DNA from: Terriglobia bacterium
GTDB taxonomy: Bacteria; Acidobacteriota; Terriglobia; Terriglobales; Acidobacteriaceae
Direction: 5' to 3'
Length of the DNA stretch: 64,000 bases
Assembly (NCBI GenBank): GCA_020072585.1
Contig: JAIQGL010000026.1
Coordinates: 62,001-126,000, forward strand
In this document: in pieces, positions 1-9,611 of the stretch
Layout of the letters: each line of letters starts with the position of its first letter
Position numbering within the stretch: the stretch's first letter is position 1
Notes under the pieces: generated by a model
Told to the model about the DNA's origin: nothing
Databases searched by the model: none
Seen by the model: only the letters and a program-made list of their open reading frames with translations
Position numbers and translations under genes: made by a program

Positions 1-614
1 ACGGACTGACGGAGACCACCTGTTTTGCCACCATCTCTCCTCCGGAAGGAATCAGAGCCAAGTCTGCCGGGATCCCAGCCGGGGTGAGCGTGAGGGTGAC
101 TCGCGCAGATGGCCGGGAAGCCGGGCTGTATGAAATTGGAGAGTTATTCCTGGCTGGCGAAAGTGTTATGCGACAAGGGTATTTTAAGGGTTCTGCGGAC
201 TGTTTTGGTGGCCCTGAAAATCAATGGTTCAAAAGCGGCGATCTCGGATATCGCGATGAAGATGGTTACATCTATATTACCGGCAGAAAAAAGAACATGA
301 TCATTCGTGGCGGCGAGAAGATTTATCTCGAAGATGTAGATACTTGCCTGATAGGAATGAATGCAATTGCTGACAGTGCCACAATTCGTTTTGAAGAAGA
401 AGATGGGACCGAAAAAATTGCGGTTTTTGTGGTGCCACGCGAAGGCATACAGTTGGCGCCTGCTGAAGTCACGGGCTATATAGGCCAGAAACTGGGTATC
501 TTGCGGACCCCTGATGTGGTGATTTTTAGTGCTCGCATCCCCAGGACTTCCACTAATAAAGTGAAAATTCGAGAACTGCAGGAGTTAGTCCATCGGGCCG
601 CGGCCCATGTTTAA
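1..614 (+). CDS. Acyl-CoA/acyl-AMP ligase, C-terminal part (5' end outside window)
   Basis: The reading frame is open from the first bases of the window, so the gene starts upstream. The visible part begins with GLTETTCF, matching the YGxTE core motif A5 of ANL-superfamily adenylating enzymes. It continues with KSGDLGYRDEDGYIYITGR (core A7/A8), the hinge region KKNMIIRGGEKIY, and ends with RIPRTSTNKVKIREL, which carries the A10 lysine. This is the carboxyl subdomain of an enzyme that activates a carboxylic acid, often a fatty acid, as an acyl adenylate. No carrier domain follows before the stop, so it is a stand-alone ligase. It lies 411 bases before a FAAL-headed NRPS on the same strand, which suggests a role in preparing a substrate for that pathway; that link is inference. 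The substrate cannot be read from this fragment, and the internal GTG at 84 is not a real start. Confidence 0.85.
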   Translation, partial: GLTETTCFATISPPEGIRAKSAGIPAGVSVRVTRADGREAGLYEIGELFLAGESVMRQGYFKGSADCFGGPENQWFKSGDLGYRDEDGYIYITGRKKNMIIRGGEKIYLEDVDTCLIGMNAIADSATIRFEEEDGTEKIAVFVVPREGIQLAPAEVTGYIGQKLGILRTPDVVIFSARIPRTSTNKVKIRELQELVHRAAAHV

Positions 615-1025
615 GTCCTAGTCCGCGTGGAACAAATACTGTATCGCCAACGGAAACATGGAATGGTGAAGTCGCCAACCCGGGTGCGGGCCTTGGTGCT
701 CCTAACCGTCAGTAAAGTTCTTTCGCACAACCAGGATGAACCTTAAACAAGACGCACGCTCCAACTTGCTTCCATTTTTGTCTGCAAAAGGATAGTCAAA
801 TCATCTGGGAATAGCTTTTCATCCGCTGATCTCCAGAAGTTGTCCGCGCACGGGCAGCCTTCCAGGCTCTGGCGGAAAAACAGTGAGTTGATTTCAGGAA
901 AGTTTTTAGATTCAGATTACAGCTCCATTGCAGGGCTACCAGTTGGCTCATCAAGGCTGTTTGGCTGGGCTTTCCAGACATGGATCGAACAGCATAAATG
1001 ATGACCAAAGGATTTAGGCACTCTC
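615..1025 (+). other. Intergenic region upstream of the NRPS genes
   Basis: These 411 bases hold no convincing gene on either strand. They should contain the leader of the NRPS transcription unit. No clear sigma-70 promoter pair or intrinsic terminator was recognised by eye. The only ribosome-binding signal before the ATG at 1026 is a weak AAAGGA about 15 bases upstream. Confidence 0.5.
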
Positions 1026-4000
1026 ATGAGCGTCTCGGCAAACCAGCCATCCGTACAATATCCAATCACAGCGTCCACGCTGGCGGACTGCCTGCGGCTA
1101 CATGCAGAGCGGCAGCCACAGAAGATTGTGTATCGCTTTTTGAAGCATGGTGAAGTCGAAGATCGGCGGATGACATACCGCGAGCTCGACCGCGCCGCGC
1201 GCAGCGTAGCTGCCCTGCTGGAAAGACACTCTGCGATTGGTGACAGAGTATTGCTCTTGTTTCCGCCGGGACTGGATTTTATTGTTGCTCTTTGCGCTTG
1301 TTTTTATAGTGGCCGCGTTGCTGTCCCGGCATATCCACCGCGGCTGAACCGTGGTACGGATCGCCTGATCGGCATCATTCAAGACGCAGCTCCAGCAGTG
1401 ACGCTCACCAGCTCGGAGGTCAAGACAAAAACCCTGCACCGCTTCGTGAACGATAAGGCATTCCAGGAGCTTGCCGTGGTGACGATTGACTCTGCTTCAG
1501 AGGATGCATCCCAGGAATGGGAACCAGTCAGGCTTGATCCTGCCATGCTGGCGGTGCTTCAGTACACTTCCGGCTCAACCTCAATTCCCAAGGGGGTGCA
1601 GGTCACTCATGCAAACCTCATGCACAATGAGGAGCTGATTCAGAAAGCCTTTGGCCAAACTCAGCATGACCTCGTTGTGGGATGGCTGCCGGTTTATCAC
1701 GACATGGGATTGATTGGAAATGTGCTACAGCCGCTTTACTGCGGAGCGGAATCCATTCTGATGCCGCCGACTTCGTTCCTGCAGAATCCTGCGCGCTGGC
1801 TTGCCGCAATTTCCCGTTATAGCGCCACTACCAGCGGCGGTCCAAACTTTGCCTACGAATTTTGCTGTAACCGGATCACTGCGGAGCAGAAAGCAAATCT
1901 CGATCTCTCAAGCTGGCGGGTTGCATTCAGCGGAGCTGAACCTGTCCGGACGCAGAGCCTGGAGCGTTTTGCCACCGAGTTTCACGATTGCGGATTTCGC
2001 GCCAGCGCTTTTGTGCCGTGTTATGGACTGGCAGAATCAACGCTCTTTGTGAGCGGCGGAATTACCTCTACTGGACCGGTCATCCAAGCTGTGCAAGCTG
2101 ACGCCCTGGAGAGGAACCAAATCATACCTGCTTCCTCAGAAGGGCCCGGCCGCCGTCTCCTGGTGGGCTGCGGAGGCGCCGGCACCGGTCACGAAGTTTG
2201 CATTGTTGATCCCCAACAATTGACGCGTTGCGAAGCTGGCTCAGTGGGAGAAATATGGGTTTCCGGGCCGAGCGTCGCCAACGGTTATTGGAATCGCGGG
2301 CAAGAGACGGCAGACACATTTGAGGCGCGGCTTGCTGACACCGGCCAAGGGCCATACTTGCGCACGGGCGATCTGGGATTTCTGCTGGATGGAGAACTCT
2401 TTATCACAGGCCGGTGCAAGGACCTCATCATCATTCGTGGCCGCAACCACTATCCGCATGATCTGGAAGCAACTGCGGAAAAAGCCCATCCTGCGCTGCG
2501 GGCCTGCATTGGGGCGGCATTTTCTGTTGAAGCCGAAGGTGAAGAGCGGCTGGTGCTGGTGCACGAGATCAATTCCCGGATTCAGGCTGAGAGTGGCGCG
2601 GTGATCGCGGCAGTTCGTCAGGCCATTGCCGAGGAACACGAGATTCAACTTTATGCAGTTGCGCTCACGCGTCCCGGAGAAATTCCCCGGACCACGAGTG
2701 GAAAAATTCAACGCTTTCTCTGCCGCGAAGCTTTCCTCGCGGACGGTTTGGGAACCCTCAGCGAATGGCGGGCGACTTTCACCGCACCAGATTCCCAGAC
2801 AACGAGAGATGGCGAATCTCAAGTTGATGATTGGCAAACGTGGTTGATTTTCCAGCTCGCGCGACGGTTGCGTATCGCACCCGAGATAATCGAGGCAGAC
2901 CAACCGCCGTCTCGCTATGGACTGGATTCGCTTGCCGCAGTGGAATTGGCGCACGAAATTGAGAAAAAAGCGGGTATTCTTTTGCCTTTCGCTGACCTGA
3001 TTGCAGGACTCAGCATTGCGGAACTGGCAGCGGCGCTGTGCTGGCAAAAAGAGCTGGCCGCCACCGGAGCTACAGCGACTGTAACGCCTCAACGACATGG
3101 TGCCGTAAAGTTCCCTCTCTCGCATGGGCAGCGCGCACTGTTTTTCCTTTATCACTTGGACCGCCAGAATTCGGCGTATCACATTCATCAGGCGCTGCGG
3201 ATTACATCAGCGCTGGACGCGCAAGCCATGGCACGCGCATTCCACCTTTTGATCCGGCGGCATCCCGTATTGCGCACCGTCTTCAGGCTGGAAAATGGGA
3301 AACCAGTGCAGGAACTCCTCTCGCCGGACGATGGCCCCATTTTGGAAGAGCGTTTATGCAGTGAGACCCACGACCAGCTTCTGAAACAGTTGGCCCGCGA
3401 AGCGCGAACTCCATTTGATCTGGAGGCTGCGCCACCTGTCCGGTGCATTCTCTTTCGCACATCGGAATCAGAAAACTACCTGTTGTTTGCCATACACCAC
3501 ATCATTTCTGATTTCTGGTCGCTCTCGCTCTTCATTCAGGAATTGGCGGCCCTGTATGAATCGGAGGCAGGCAACAGCCTTGCATCACTGCCCCAGCCCG
3601 AGCTTGAGTTTGGAGATTATGTCCACTGGCAGGCCGATCTGATGGCTGGCGCAGAAGGCGAGCGGCATTGGGCATACTGGCGCGAAGAATTGGCCGGTGA
3701 ATTGTCCGTGCTCAACTTACCTGCGGACCATCCGCGCCCCACGGTGCAAACTTTTCGTGGAGCTGCACACCAGTTCCGGCTCGATGCCGGCTTGAGGCGC
3801 CGGTTGCGGAGCCTCGCCGCTAAAAATGGCGCAACCTTACATAGCGTGTTGTTGTCGGCATGGGCGGTGCTGTTACATCGTTATTCCGGCCAAGCAGAGG
3901 TGCTCATCGGATCGCCGGCTGCGGGACGCACTCATGCCGCGTTTCGTTCGGTGGCTGGCTATTTCGTCAATCCCGTGGTGATTCGAGCCAACTTTGTCGG

Positions 4001-7000
4001 CGATCCGATGTTTGAGACCCTTCTGGCCCAGGTGCGCGGAAAAGTTCTGGGCGCACTGGCGCACCAGGATTTTCCATTTCCATTATTGGTTGAAAAGCTT
4101 CAACCGCAGCGTGATCCCAGCCGGTCTCCATTGTTTCAGGCGTTATTCACCTTACAGGGTGAGATCGCAGGGGCGTCCCTGGGACTGTTCGCGCTTAGCG
4201 AATCCGGTGCGGTATTCGAAACAAAAGCGCTGAGACTTGAATCAATTTCGCTCGGGGAAGAGGCCTCGCAATTCGACATCGACCTACAAGCGTGTGAGGC
4301 ACAAGACGAACTCGTTCTTGGCCTCCAATACAACGCCGATCTGTTCGGGCCACAGACAATCGCACGCATGGCTGGCAATCTTCATACCTTGCTGGAAGGT
4401 CTTGACGGCTCACTTCGCGTTTCCGAACTACCGCTGCTCTCCCCCGAAGAGCGGCGTACGCTTGAAAGCTGGAACCTCACAGAAACGATTTTCCCAAAGG
4501 TCTCAAGTATCCACGAAATGATCGAAGCGCAGGCGGAACGGACTCCGAATGCTCCTGCGGTTTGGTATGAAGGACAGTTCCTCAGTTATGAAGATCTGAA
4601 TCGCAAGGCCAACCAACTCGCGCATCATCTTCAATCGCTGGGAGTGGGGACGGAATCCCTGGTGGGCATTTGCATGGAACGCTCCTTCGCCCTGGTGATT
4701 GGGCTTTTGGGCATATTGAAGTCAGGCGCTGCCTACGTTCCTTTCGACCCTTCTTATCCCAGTGAGCGGCTCAGCTACCTTCTCCAGGACGCCGATGTTT
4801 CCGTGCTTCTGGTGCAGGACCTATTCCGCGCCAGGTTCGATTCGCAGCGCCTGATCGTAACTCTCGATGCCGAATGCCGTACGTTGCACAATGAGAACAC
4901 GGCGAACCCAAAAACATCCGTCTCGCCAGACAATCTTGCCTACGTGATTTACACCTCCGGATCCACTGGAAATCCAAAAGGAGCGATGAATTCGCATCGC
5001 GGCGTTTGCAATCTTCTGCAGTGGGCGCATGCAAAGTATCAGCTGCATGCGAACGACCGTGTGCTACAGAACACTACGTTCAGCTTTGATGCTTCAATAT
5101 GGGAATTATTCTGGCCTTTGATGGCCGGCGCCTCACTGGTGCTCGCGCGTCCCGGTGGTCATCGTGACAACACTTATCTTCGCGATTTGATCAACGAATA
5201 CCAGATCACCACAGTGCAACTTGTCCCCTCCATGCTGTCGGCATTCTTGGATGAACTGGGCGTCGAATCGTGCGTTTCTCTCCGCATAGTGTTTGCCATT
5301 GGAGAATTTTTACCAGCTGCTGTGGTCCGCCGTTTCTTTTCCCGCCTGAATGCGAAACTGTACAATACCTATGGTCCCACCGAAGCCTCGGTGGACGCGA
5401 CATCCTTCGCGTGCTCTCCGGTTGATTCGCGGCGTTCGATTCCGATTGGCACTCCCAACGCTAACATCCAGACCTACGTTCTGGATTCTCACTTTGAATT
5501 GTGTCCAATCGGCGTAGCCGGAGAGCTATACATTGGCGGCGTGAGCGTGGGACGAGGCTATCATCGCCGCCCTGAATTGACGGCGGAACGATTTCTTCCC
5601 AACCCATTCAGCAGCCAGGCGGGCGCCAGATTCTACAAGACCGGCGACCTGGTGCGCTATTTGCCAGACAAAAACATCGAGTTCCTGGGGCGCAATGATT
5701 ATCAGGTAAAGATCCGCGGATTTCGCGTTGAGCTGGGAGAAATTGAGGCAGCATTAGTCCGGCACCCGGCGGTGTCTCAGGCAGTCGTGCTGCCCCGGCA
5801 GACCGCGGCCTCGGAGCGGGGTCCGGCCAATTATCAAGTGTCACATGAACGAAATCCGGAGATTACATCAGAATTCAGTGACTTGCTGAAGCCGAAAACT
5901 GCACAGGAGAATGACCAGCCCGGTCCATCCGCAGCCCGTCTTGCGGCATATCTCGTCTGCTCAAATCCGCGGCCCGCCATTCACGAGTTGCGCGCCTTCC
6001 TGCGCGATAGTTTGCCGGAATATATGGTCCCGGCAGATTTTGTATTCCTCCAAGCCTTACCTCTTTTTCCCAACGGCAAGTTGAACCGCCAGGCGCTTCC
6101 CGAGCCAGATGTGACTGTTCGGCTTTCCGAAGCAGAGTACGTGTCCCCGGTCACCCCGGCCGAAGTCCTGCTGGCTGAAATCTGGTCAGAAGTTCTGGGG
6201 GTTTCCGAAATCGGAGTGGGTGACAATTTCTTTGAACTGGGCGGTGATTCCATTCGCAGCCTGAAGGTGCGTGCGTGGGCCCAGCAGCGCGGGCTTGATT
6301 TCACGGTGCAGGACATGATGCGCTTTCAAACCATCCGTGAATTGGCACAGCACGCGGGAACCGCCACCCAGCCGGAGGGGCAACTTTCGCTTGAGCCATT
6401 TGCACTGTTATCGGAGGCAGACTGCAATCGTATGCCTGCGGATGCCGAAGATGCTTATCCGCTATCCAAAGTGCAAACAGGGCTGGTTTATCACGTGCTC
6501 TACGATCCCAGCTCAGCCATCTATCACGAGATTTTTGTTTATCAAATCCGGTCACCACTGGATTTTGATCTGTTCCGGCAGGCCGTTCAGGAGAGCGTGG
6601 ACCGCCATCCAATCCTGCGGACATCGTTTCATTTGGGCGAGTTCAGCGAACCTCTGCAAATCGTGCATAAGCATGCCACTCCCCATGTAGAAAGATTTGA
6701 CTGGAGGCATTTGCCCGCTGCTGAACAACGGAAATCTATTCAGGAATGGACGGAATCGGAAAAGCATTGCATTCTTCATTTGCAGGACACGAGCTTGCTG
6801 CGATTGTTCGTGCATCAGCTTGAGGACGACATTTTTCAAATTGTTTCCAGCTATAACAACATCCTGCTCGATGGCTGGAGCGAGGCCTCCCTTATCACCG
6901 AACTGCTGAACAGGTATTCGTCTCTTCAGAAGAATCCTTTAAGCACGCCTCCTCCCAGCCCCTCGGTTCAATATCGCGACTTTATTGCACTCGAACGCGC

Positions 7001-9584
7001 AGCCATGCTTACCCAGGAAGCCAGTGCCTACTGGGAAAAAACTCTGCATGAATGCGTGGTTCGCTCTTTGGCAACATCCGCAGATCAAATGGATGCCGAT
7101 GCAGACCAGATTCGCATGCTGGATGTAAGGCTCCCGGCCGAATTGTTGCGCCGCCTGGATTCCCTCGCCGTCATGGCGAGCGTCTCCCCTAAGCATGTTT
7201 TCCTGGCTGGACACATCAAGGTGCTGAGTCTCGTTCTTGAGCAACAAGACTTGGTGCTTGGCTTTCAGACCAATGGAAGGCTGGAAAGACTGGATGGAGA
7301 CCAAGTCCTGGGAATGCACAATATGATTCTTCCGCTGCGCGTGAAATTGTCAAGCGGCGCGTGGCTGGATCTCGTGCGTCAGGCTTTTGAGGCGGAACGC
7401 GACCTCCTGCCGCACCGGCGTTACCCTCTGGTCGAGTTACAGAAAACCCTGGGACTCCGGCAGTTGTTCGACACGGTATTCAACTACACGCACTTTCACG
7501 TTGCCCAGAGTCTTTCAGCACTCCCTGGTATCGAAGTGTTGGGAGCCTGGGGCATGCCAAGATCGCATTACACGCTGCGTGCGGAATTTAGCCGCAATCC
7601 TTTCACGGGAGAGGTGCAATTCGAGCTCAATTTCAATGGCTCCCTGATCCCGATTGAGGAGGTGCAGCAAATTGCCAGCTGCTACGCGCGAGTCTTTCAG
7701 GCGATGGTGGAACATCCCCATGAGAGCCATCACGTCGAGACTCTCTTTGCACGCTCGGGGCCCGCAATTTTCCCGCTCCAAACGGACCATGTTTTTGAAC
7801 CTGCAGCAGCCGGGCCAAGTCCTATTGAACAGGAACTGAAAACACAATCCGCTGTCGAGCCCGAAACAGCTAGGTCCGCACATCTGAAGCAGGTGGTCCT
7901 TACTCCAGTGGAGGAGTTGCTTGGGAACATGTGGAGCCAGGTGCTCAGAAAAGAGCGGATCAATCCAGACGATAATTTCTTCTCCAGTGGCGGTGATTCG
8001 CTCCTGGCCACGCAATTGATGGTATACGTGCGCGCCAGATTGAAAGTTGATCTTCCGATCCGAATTCTGGTTGAGGGCAATCCCACGTTGAGAACGTTCG
8101 CTGACAAAGTGGAGCAGGCATTGCGCAGTGGAGCGGGCCTTTCCCGGCCTCCGATCGAACCTGCGCCGCGTGTTCAGTCGCCTCCACTGTCATTTGCACA
8201 ACGGCGGCTTTGGTTTATTGAGCACCTCGAACCTGCCATTTACCACATGCCCGCCGCCATCCGGGTTATTGGGCCGTTAAATCATCGGGCATTGGAGCGC
8301 AGCCTCAACGAAATTATTCGCCGGCATGAAAGTCTCCGCACGACCTTTCATCTTGCGGATGGAGAACCGGTTCAACGAATCGCTGAGTCGCTCGAGATCG
8401 ACGTTCCGGTAGTTGATTTTTCTTCATCCGCTTCGCAGCAGCGAGAGTTGGAATTAAAGCGATTCATTCAGGATGAGATACGCCGTCCTTTCAATCTGGA
8501 AGCCGGCCCGCTCATGCGTGTTTCCCTCATTCGCATGGGCGAGCAAGAACACATACTGCTTGCCATTCTGCACCACATTATTGCCGATGGCTGGTCCGCA
8601 GGAATTTTCATAGCGGAGATGGTCCCGCTGTATGAGGCCTTTGTGTCCGGTTGTCCCTCTCCATTGCCGGAGCCCAAGGTGCAGTACGCCGATTTCGCTG
8701 CCTGGCAGCACGGCTGGCTCCGGGGACCATTATTGGAGCAGCAAATCGCGTACTGGAGTAACCAACTCAAAGGGCCGTTACCGGTGTTGGATTTGCCGGG
8801 AGATTTTCCCCGCCCAGAGTCTCCGCGTGGAGATGGAAGCCTCGTCGTAATTTCCGTGCCGCCGGAACTGGTGCAGAAACTCCGGCTGCTCGGGAATCGT
8901 GAAGGTTGCACCATGTTCATGACCCTGCTGAGCGCGTTCTATGTCCTTCTCCATGCCAAGGTCCGGCACGAAGACGTGATTGTCGGAACGGATTTGGCCA
9001 ATCGCAGTTCAATTGAAACAGAAACGATGATCGGCTTTTTTGTCAATCAAGCAGCTCTGCGCGTGGACTTGTCCGGCGATCCTGGATTCACACAGTTGCT
9101 CGCCAGGGTACGCACCGTTGCGATGGAAGCTTACCTTCATCAGGATGTCCCGTTTGACCGCGTAGTGGAAGCGGTCAATCCGCCGCGCGAGAGAAATCGC
9201 ACGCCGCTCTTCCAGGTGAAATTTGTTCTCCAGAATGCGCCTCGCCCCAAACTGGAAATGGACAATCTTCGCCTGACCGAACTCGAGCTGGATACTGGTG
9301 CAGCAAAGTTCGACTTGCTGATCAATATGCTCCAGCAGGATGCAGCTTTGCGCATGCTCTGGGAATACAGCTCTGAAATCTTCCGTGAATCCACTGTGCG
9401 GCGGATGGCGGATTGCTACCTCGCGCTGCTCGAGAGCATTGTTTCGAACCCGGAGCTGCGGCTGCATGAAGCGGCAGCGATTGTGCTGCAAACAGACCAG
9501 AGTATCCGGCAAAAAGATGAGCAAAAGCGCCACCACACATTGCGAGAAAAGCTCATTCAAAAATCCCAAAAAACCCTGGTATGA
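1026..9584 (+). CDS. NRPS 1: FAAL-ACP-C-A-PCP-C*-PCP-C
   Basis: A 2852-residue initiating lipopeptide synthetase. Domains in order: fatty acyl-AMP ligase (about 1-590; AVPAYPP hallmark, YTSGSTSIPKG at 180); ACP (GLDSL, Ser635); C domain with HHIISDFWS at 824, the DG changed to DF; A domain (about 1160-1680, YTSGSTGNPKG at 1309); PCP (LGGDSI, Ser1742); a C-like domain (about 1800-2235) where HHxxxDG reads NNILLDG at 1944-1950; PCP (GGDSL, Ser2325) with no A domain; a final C domain with intact HHIIADG at 2516. The A-domain specificity code read by eye is D-A-W-Q-F-I-T-V-D-K, nearest to Gln/Glu-type codes (low confidence). About 44 extra residues (1593-1636) interrupt the small A subdomain. The FAAL would load a fatty acid onto the ACP and the first C domain acylate residue 1. 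No epimerase, thioesterase or reductase domain was seen. The ATG is the first in frame. Confidence 0.93.
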   Translation: MSVSANQPSVQYPITASTLADCLRLHAERQPQKIVYRFLKHGEVEDRRMTYRELDRAARSVAALLERHSAIGDRVLLLFPPGLDFIVALCACFYSGRVAVPAYPPRLNRGTDRLIGIIQDAAPAVTLTSSEVKTKTLHRFVNDKAFQELAVVTIDSASEDASQEWEPVRLDPAMLAVLQYTSGSTSIPKGVQVTHANLMHNEELIQKAFGQTQHDLVVGWLPVYHDMGLIGNVLQPLYCGAESILMPPTSFLQNPARWLAAISRYSATTSGGPNFAYEFCCNRITAEQKANLDLSSWRVAFSGAEPVRTQSLERFATEFHDCGFRASAFVPCYGLAESTLFVSGGITSTGPVIQAVQADALERNQIIPASSEGPGRRLLVGCGGAGTGHEVCIVDPQQLTRCEAGSVGEIWVSGPSVANGYWNRGQETADTFEARLADTGQGPYLRTGDLGFLLDGELFITGRCKDLIIIRGRNHYPHDLEATAEKAHPALRACIGAAFSVEAEGEERLVLVHEINSRIQAESGAVIAAVRQAIAEEHEIQLYAVALTRPGEIPRTTSGKIQRFLCREAFLADGLGTLSEWRATFTAPDSQTTRDGESQVDDWQTWLIFQLARRLRIAPEIIEADQPPSRYGLDSLAAVELAHEIEKKAGILLPFADLIAGLSIAELAAALCWQKELAATGATATVTPQRHGAVKFPLSHGQRALFFLYHLDRQNSAYHIHQALRITSALDAQAMARAFHLLIRRHPVLRTVFRLENGKPVQELLSPDDGPILEERLCSETHDQLLKQLAREARTPFDLEAAPPVRCILFRTSESENYLLFAIHHIISDFWSLSLFIQELAALYESEAGNSLASLPQPELEFGDYVHWQADLMAGAEGERHWAYWREELAGELSVLNLPADHPRPTVQTFRGAAHQFRLDAGLRRRLRSLAAKNGATLHSVLLSAWAVLLHRYSGQAEVLIGSPAAGRTHAAFRSVAGYFVNPVVIRANFVGDPMFETLLAQVRGKVLGALAHQDFPFPLLVEKLQPQRDPSRSPLFQALFTLQGEIAGASLGLFALSESGAVFETKALRLESISLGEEASQFDIDLQACEAQDELVLGLQYNADLFGPQTIARMAGNLHTLLEGLDGSLRVSELPLLSPEERRTLESWNLTETIFPKVSSIHEMIEAQAERTPNAPAVWYEGQFLSYEDLNRKANQLAHHLQSLGVGTESLVGICMERSFALVIGLLGILKSGAAYVPFDPSYPSERLSYLLQDADVSVLLVQDLFRARFDSQRLIVTLDAECRTLHNENTANPKTSVSPDNLAYVIYTSGSTGNPKGAMNSHRGVCNLLQWAHAKYQLHANDRVLQNTTFSFDASIWELFWPLMAGASLVLARPGGHRDNTYLRDLINEYQITTVQLVPSMLSAFLDELGVESCVSLRIVFAIGEFLPAAVVRRFFSRLNAKLYNTYGPTEASVDATSFACSPVDSRRSIPIGTPNANIQTYVLDSHFELCPIGVAGELYIGGVSVGRGYHRRPELTAERFLPNPFSSQAGARFYKTGDLVRYLPDKNIEFLGRNDYQVKIRGFRVELGEIEAALVRHPAVSQAVVLPRQTAASERGPANYQVSHERNPEITSEFSDLLKPKTAQENDQPGPSAARLAAYLVCSNPRPAIHELRAFLRDSLPEYMVPADFVFLQALPLFPNGKLNRQALPEPDVTVRLSEAEYVSPVTPAEVLLAEIWSEVLGVSEIGVGDNFFELGGDSIRSLKVRAWAQQRGLDFTVQDMMRFQTIRELAQHAGTATQPEGQLSLEPFALLSEADCNRMPADAEDAYPLSKVQTGLVYHVLYDPSSAIYHEIFVYQIRSPLDFDLFRQAVQESVDRHPILRTSFHLGEFSEPLQIVHKHATPHVERFDWRHLPAAEQRKSIQEWTESEKHCILHLQDTSLLRLFVHQLEDDIFQIVSSYNNILLDGWSEASLITELLNRYSSLQKNPLSTPPPSPSVQYRDFIALERAAMLTQEASAYWEKTLHECVVRSLATSADQMDADADQIRMLDVRLPAELLRRLDSLAVMASVSPKHVFLAGHIKVLSLVLEQQDLVLGFQTNGRLERLDGDQVLGMHNMILPLRVKLSSGAWLDLVRQAFEAERDLLPHRRYPLVELQKTLGLRQLFDTVFNYTHFHVAQSLSALPGIEVLGAWGMPRSHYTLRAEFSRNPFTGEVQFELNFNGSLIPIEEVQQIASCYARVFQAMVEHPHESHHVETLFARSGPAIFPLQTDHVFEPAAAGPSPIEQELKTQSAVEPETARSAHLKQVVLTPVEELLGNMWSQVLRKERINPDDNFFSSGGDSLLATQLMVYVRARLKVDLPIRILVEGNPTLRTFADKVEQALRSGAGLSRPPIEPAPRVQSPPLSFAQRRLWFIEHLEPAIYHMPAAIRVIGPLNHRALERSLNEIIRRHESLRTTFHLADGEPVQRIAESLEIDVPVVDFSSSASQQRELELKRFIQDEIRRPFNLEAGPLMRVSLIRMGEQEHILLAILHHIIADGWSAGIFIAEMVPLYEAFVSGCPSPLPEPKVQYADFAAWQHGWLRGPLLEQQIAYWSNQLKGPLPVLDLPGDFPRPESPRGDGSLVVISVPPELVQKLRLLGNREGCTMFMTLLSAFYVLLHAKVRHEDVIVGTDLANRSSIETETMIGFFVNQAALRVDLSGDPGFTQLLARVRTVAMEAYLHQDVPFDRVVEAVNPPRERNRTPLFQVKFVLQNAPRPKLEMDNLRLTELELDTGAAKFDLLINMLQQDAALRMLWEYSSEIFRESTVRRMADCYLALLESIVSNPELRLHEAAAIVLQTDQSIRQKDEQKRHHTLREKLIQKSQKTLV

Positions 9585-9611
9585 ACCGCAAGGCAGATCA
9601 AGGAGGCAGCC

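Noticed and set aside
796-1008. Small open frame on the - strand before NRPS 1
   Set aside because: No Shine-Dalgarno site and no family features; it lies in a region better explained as a leader.
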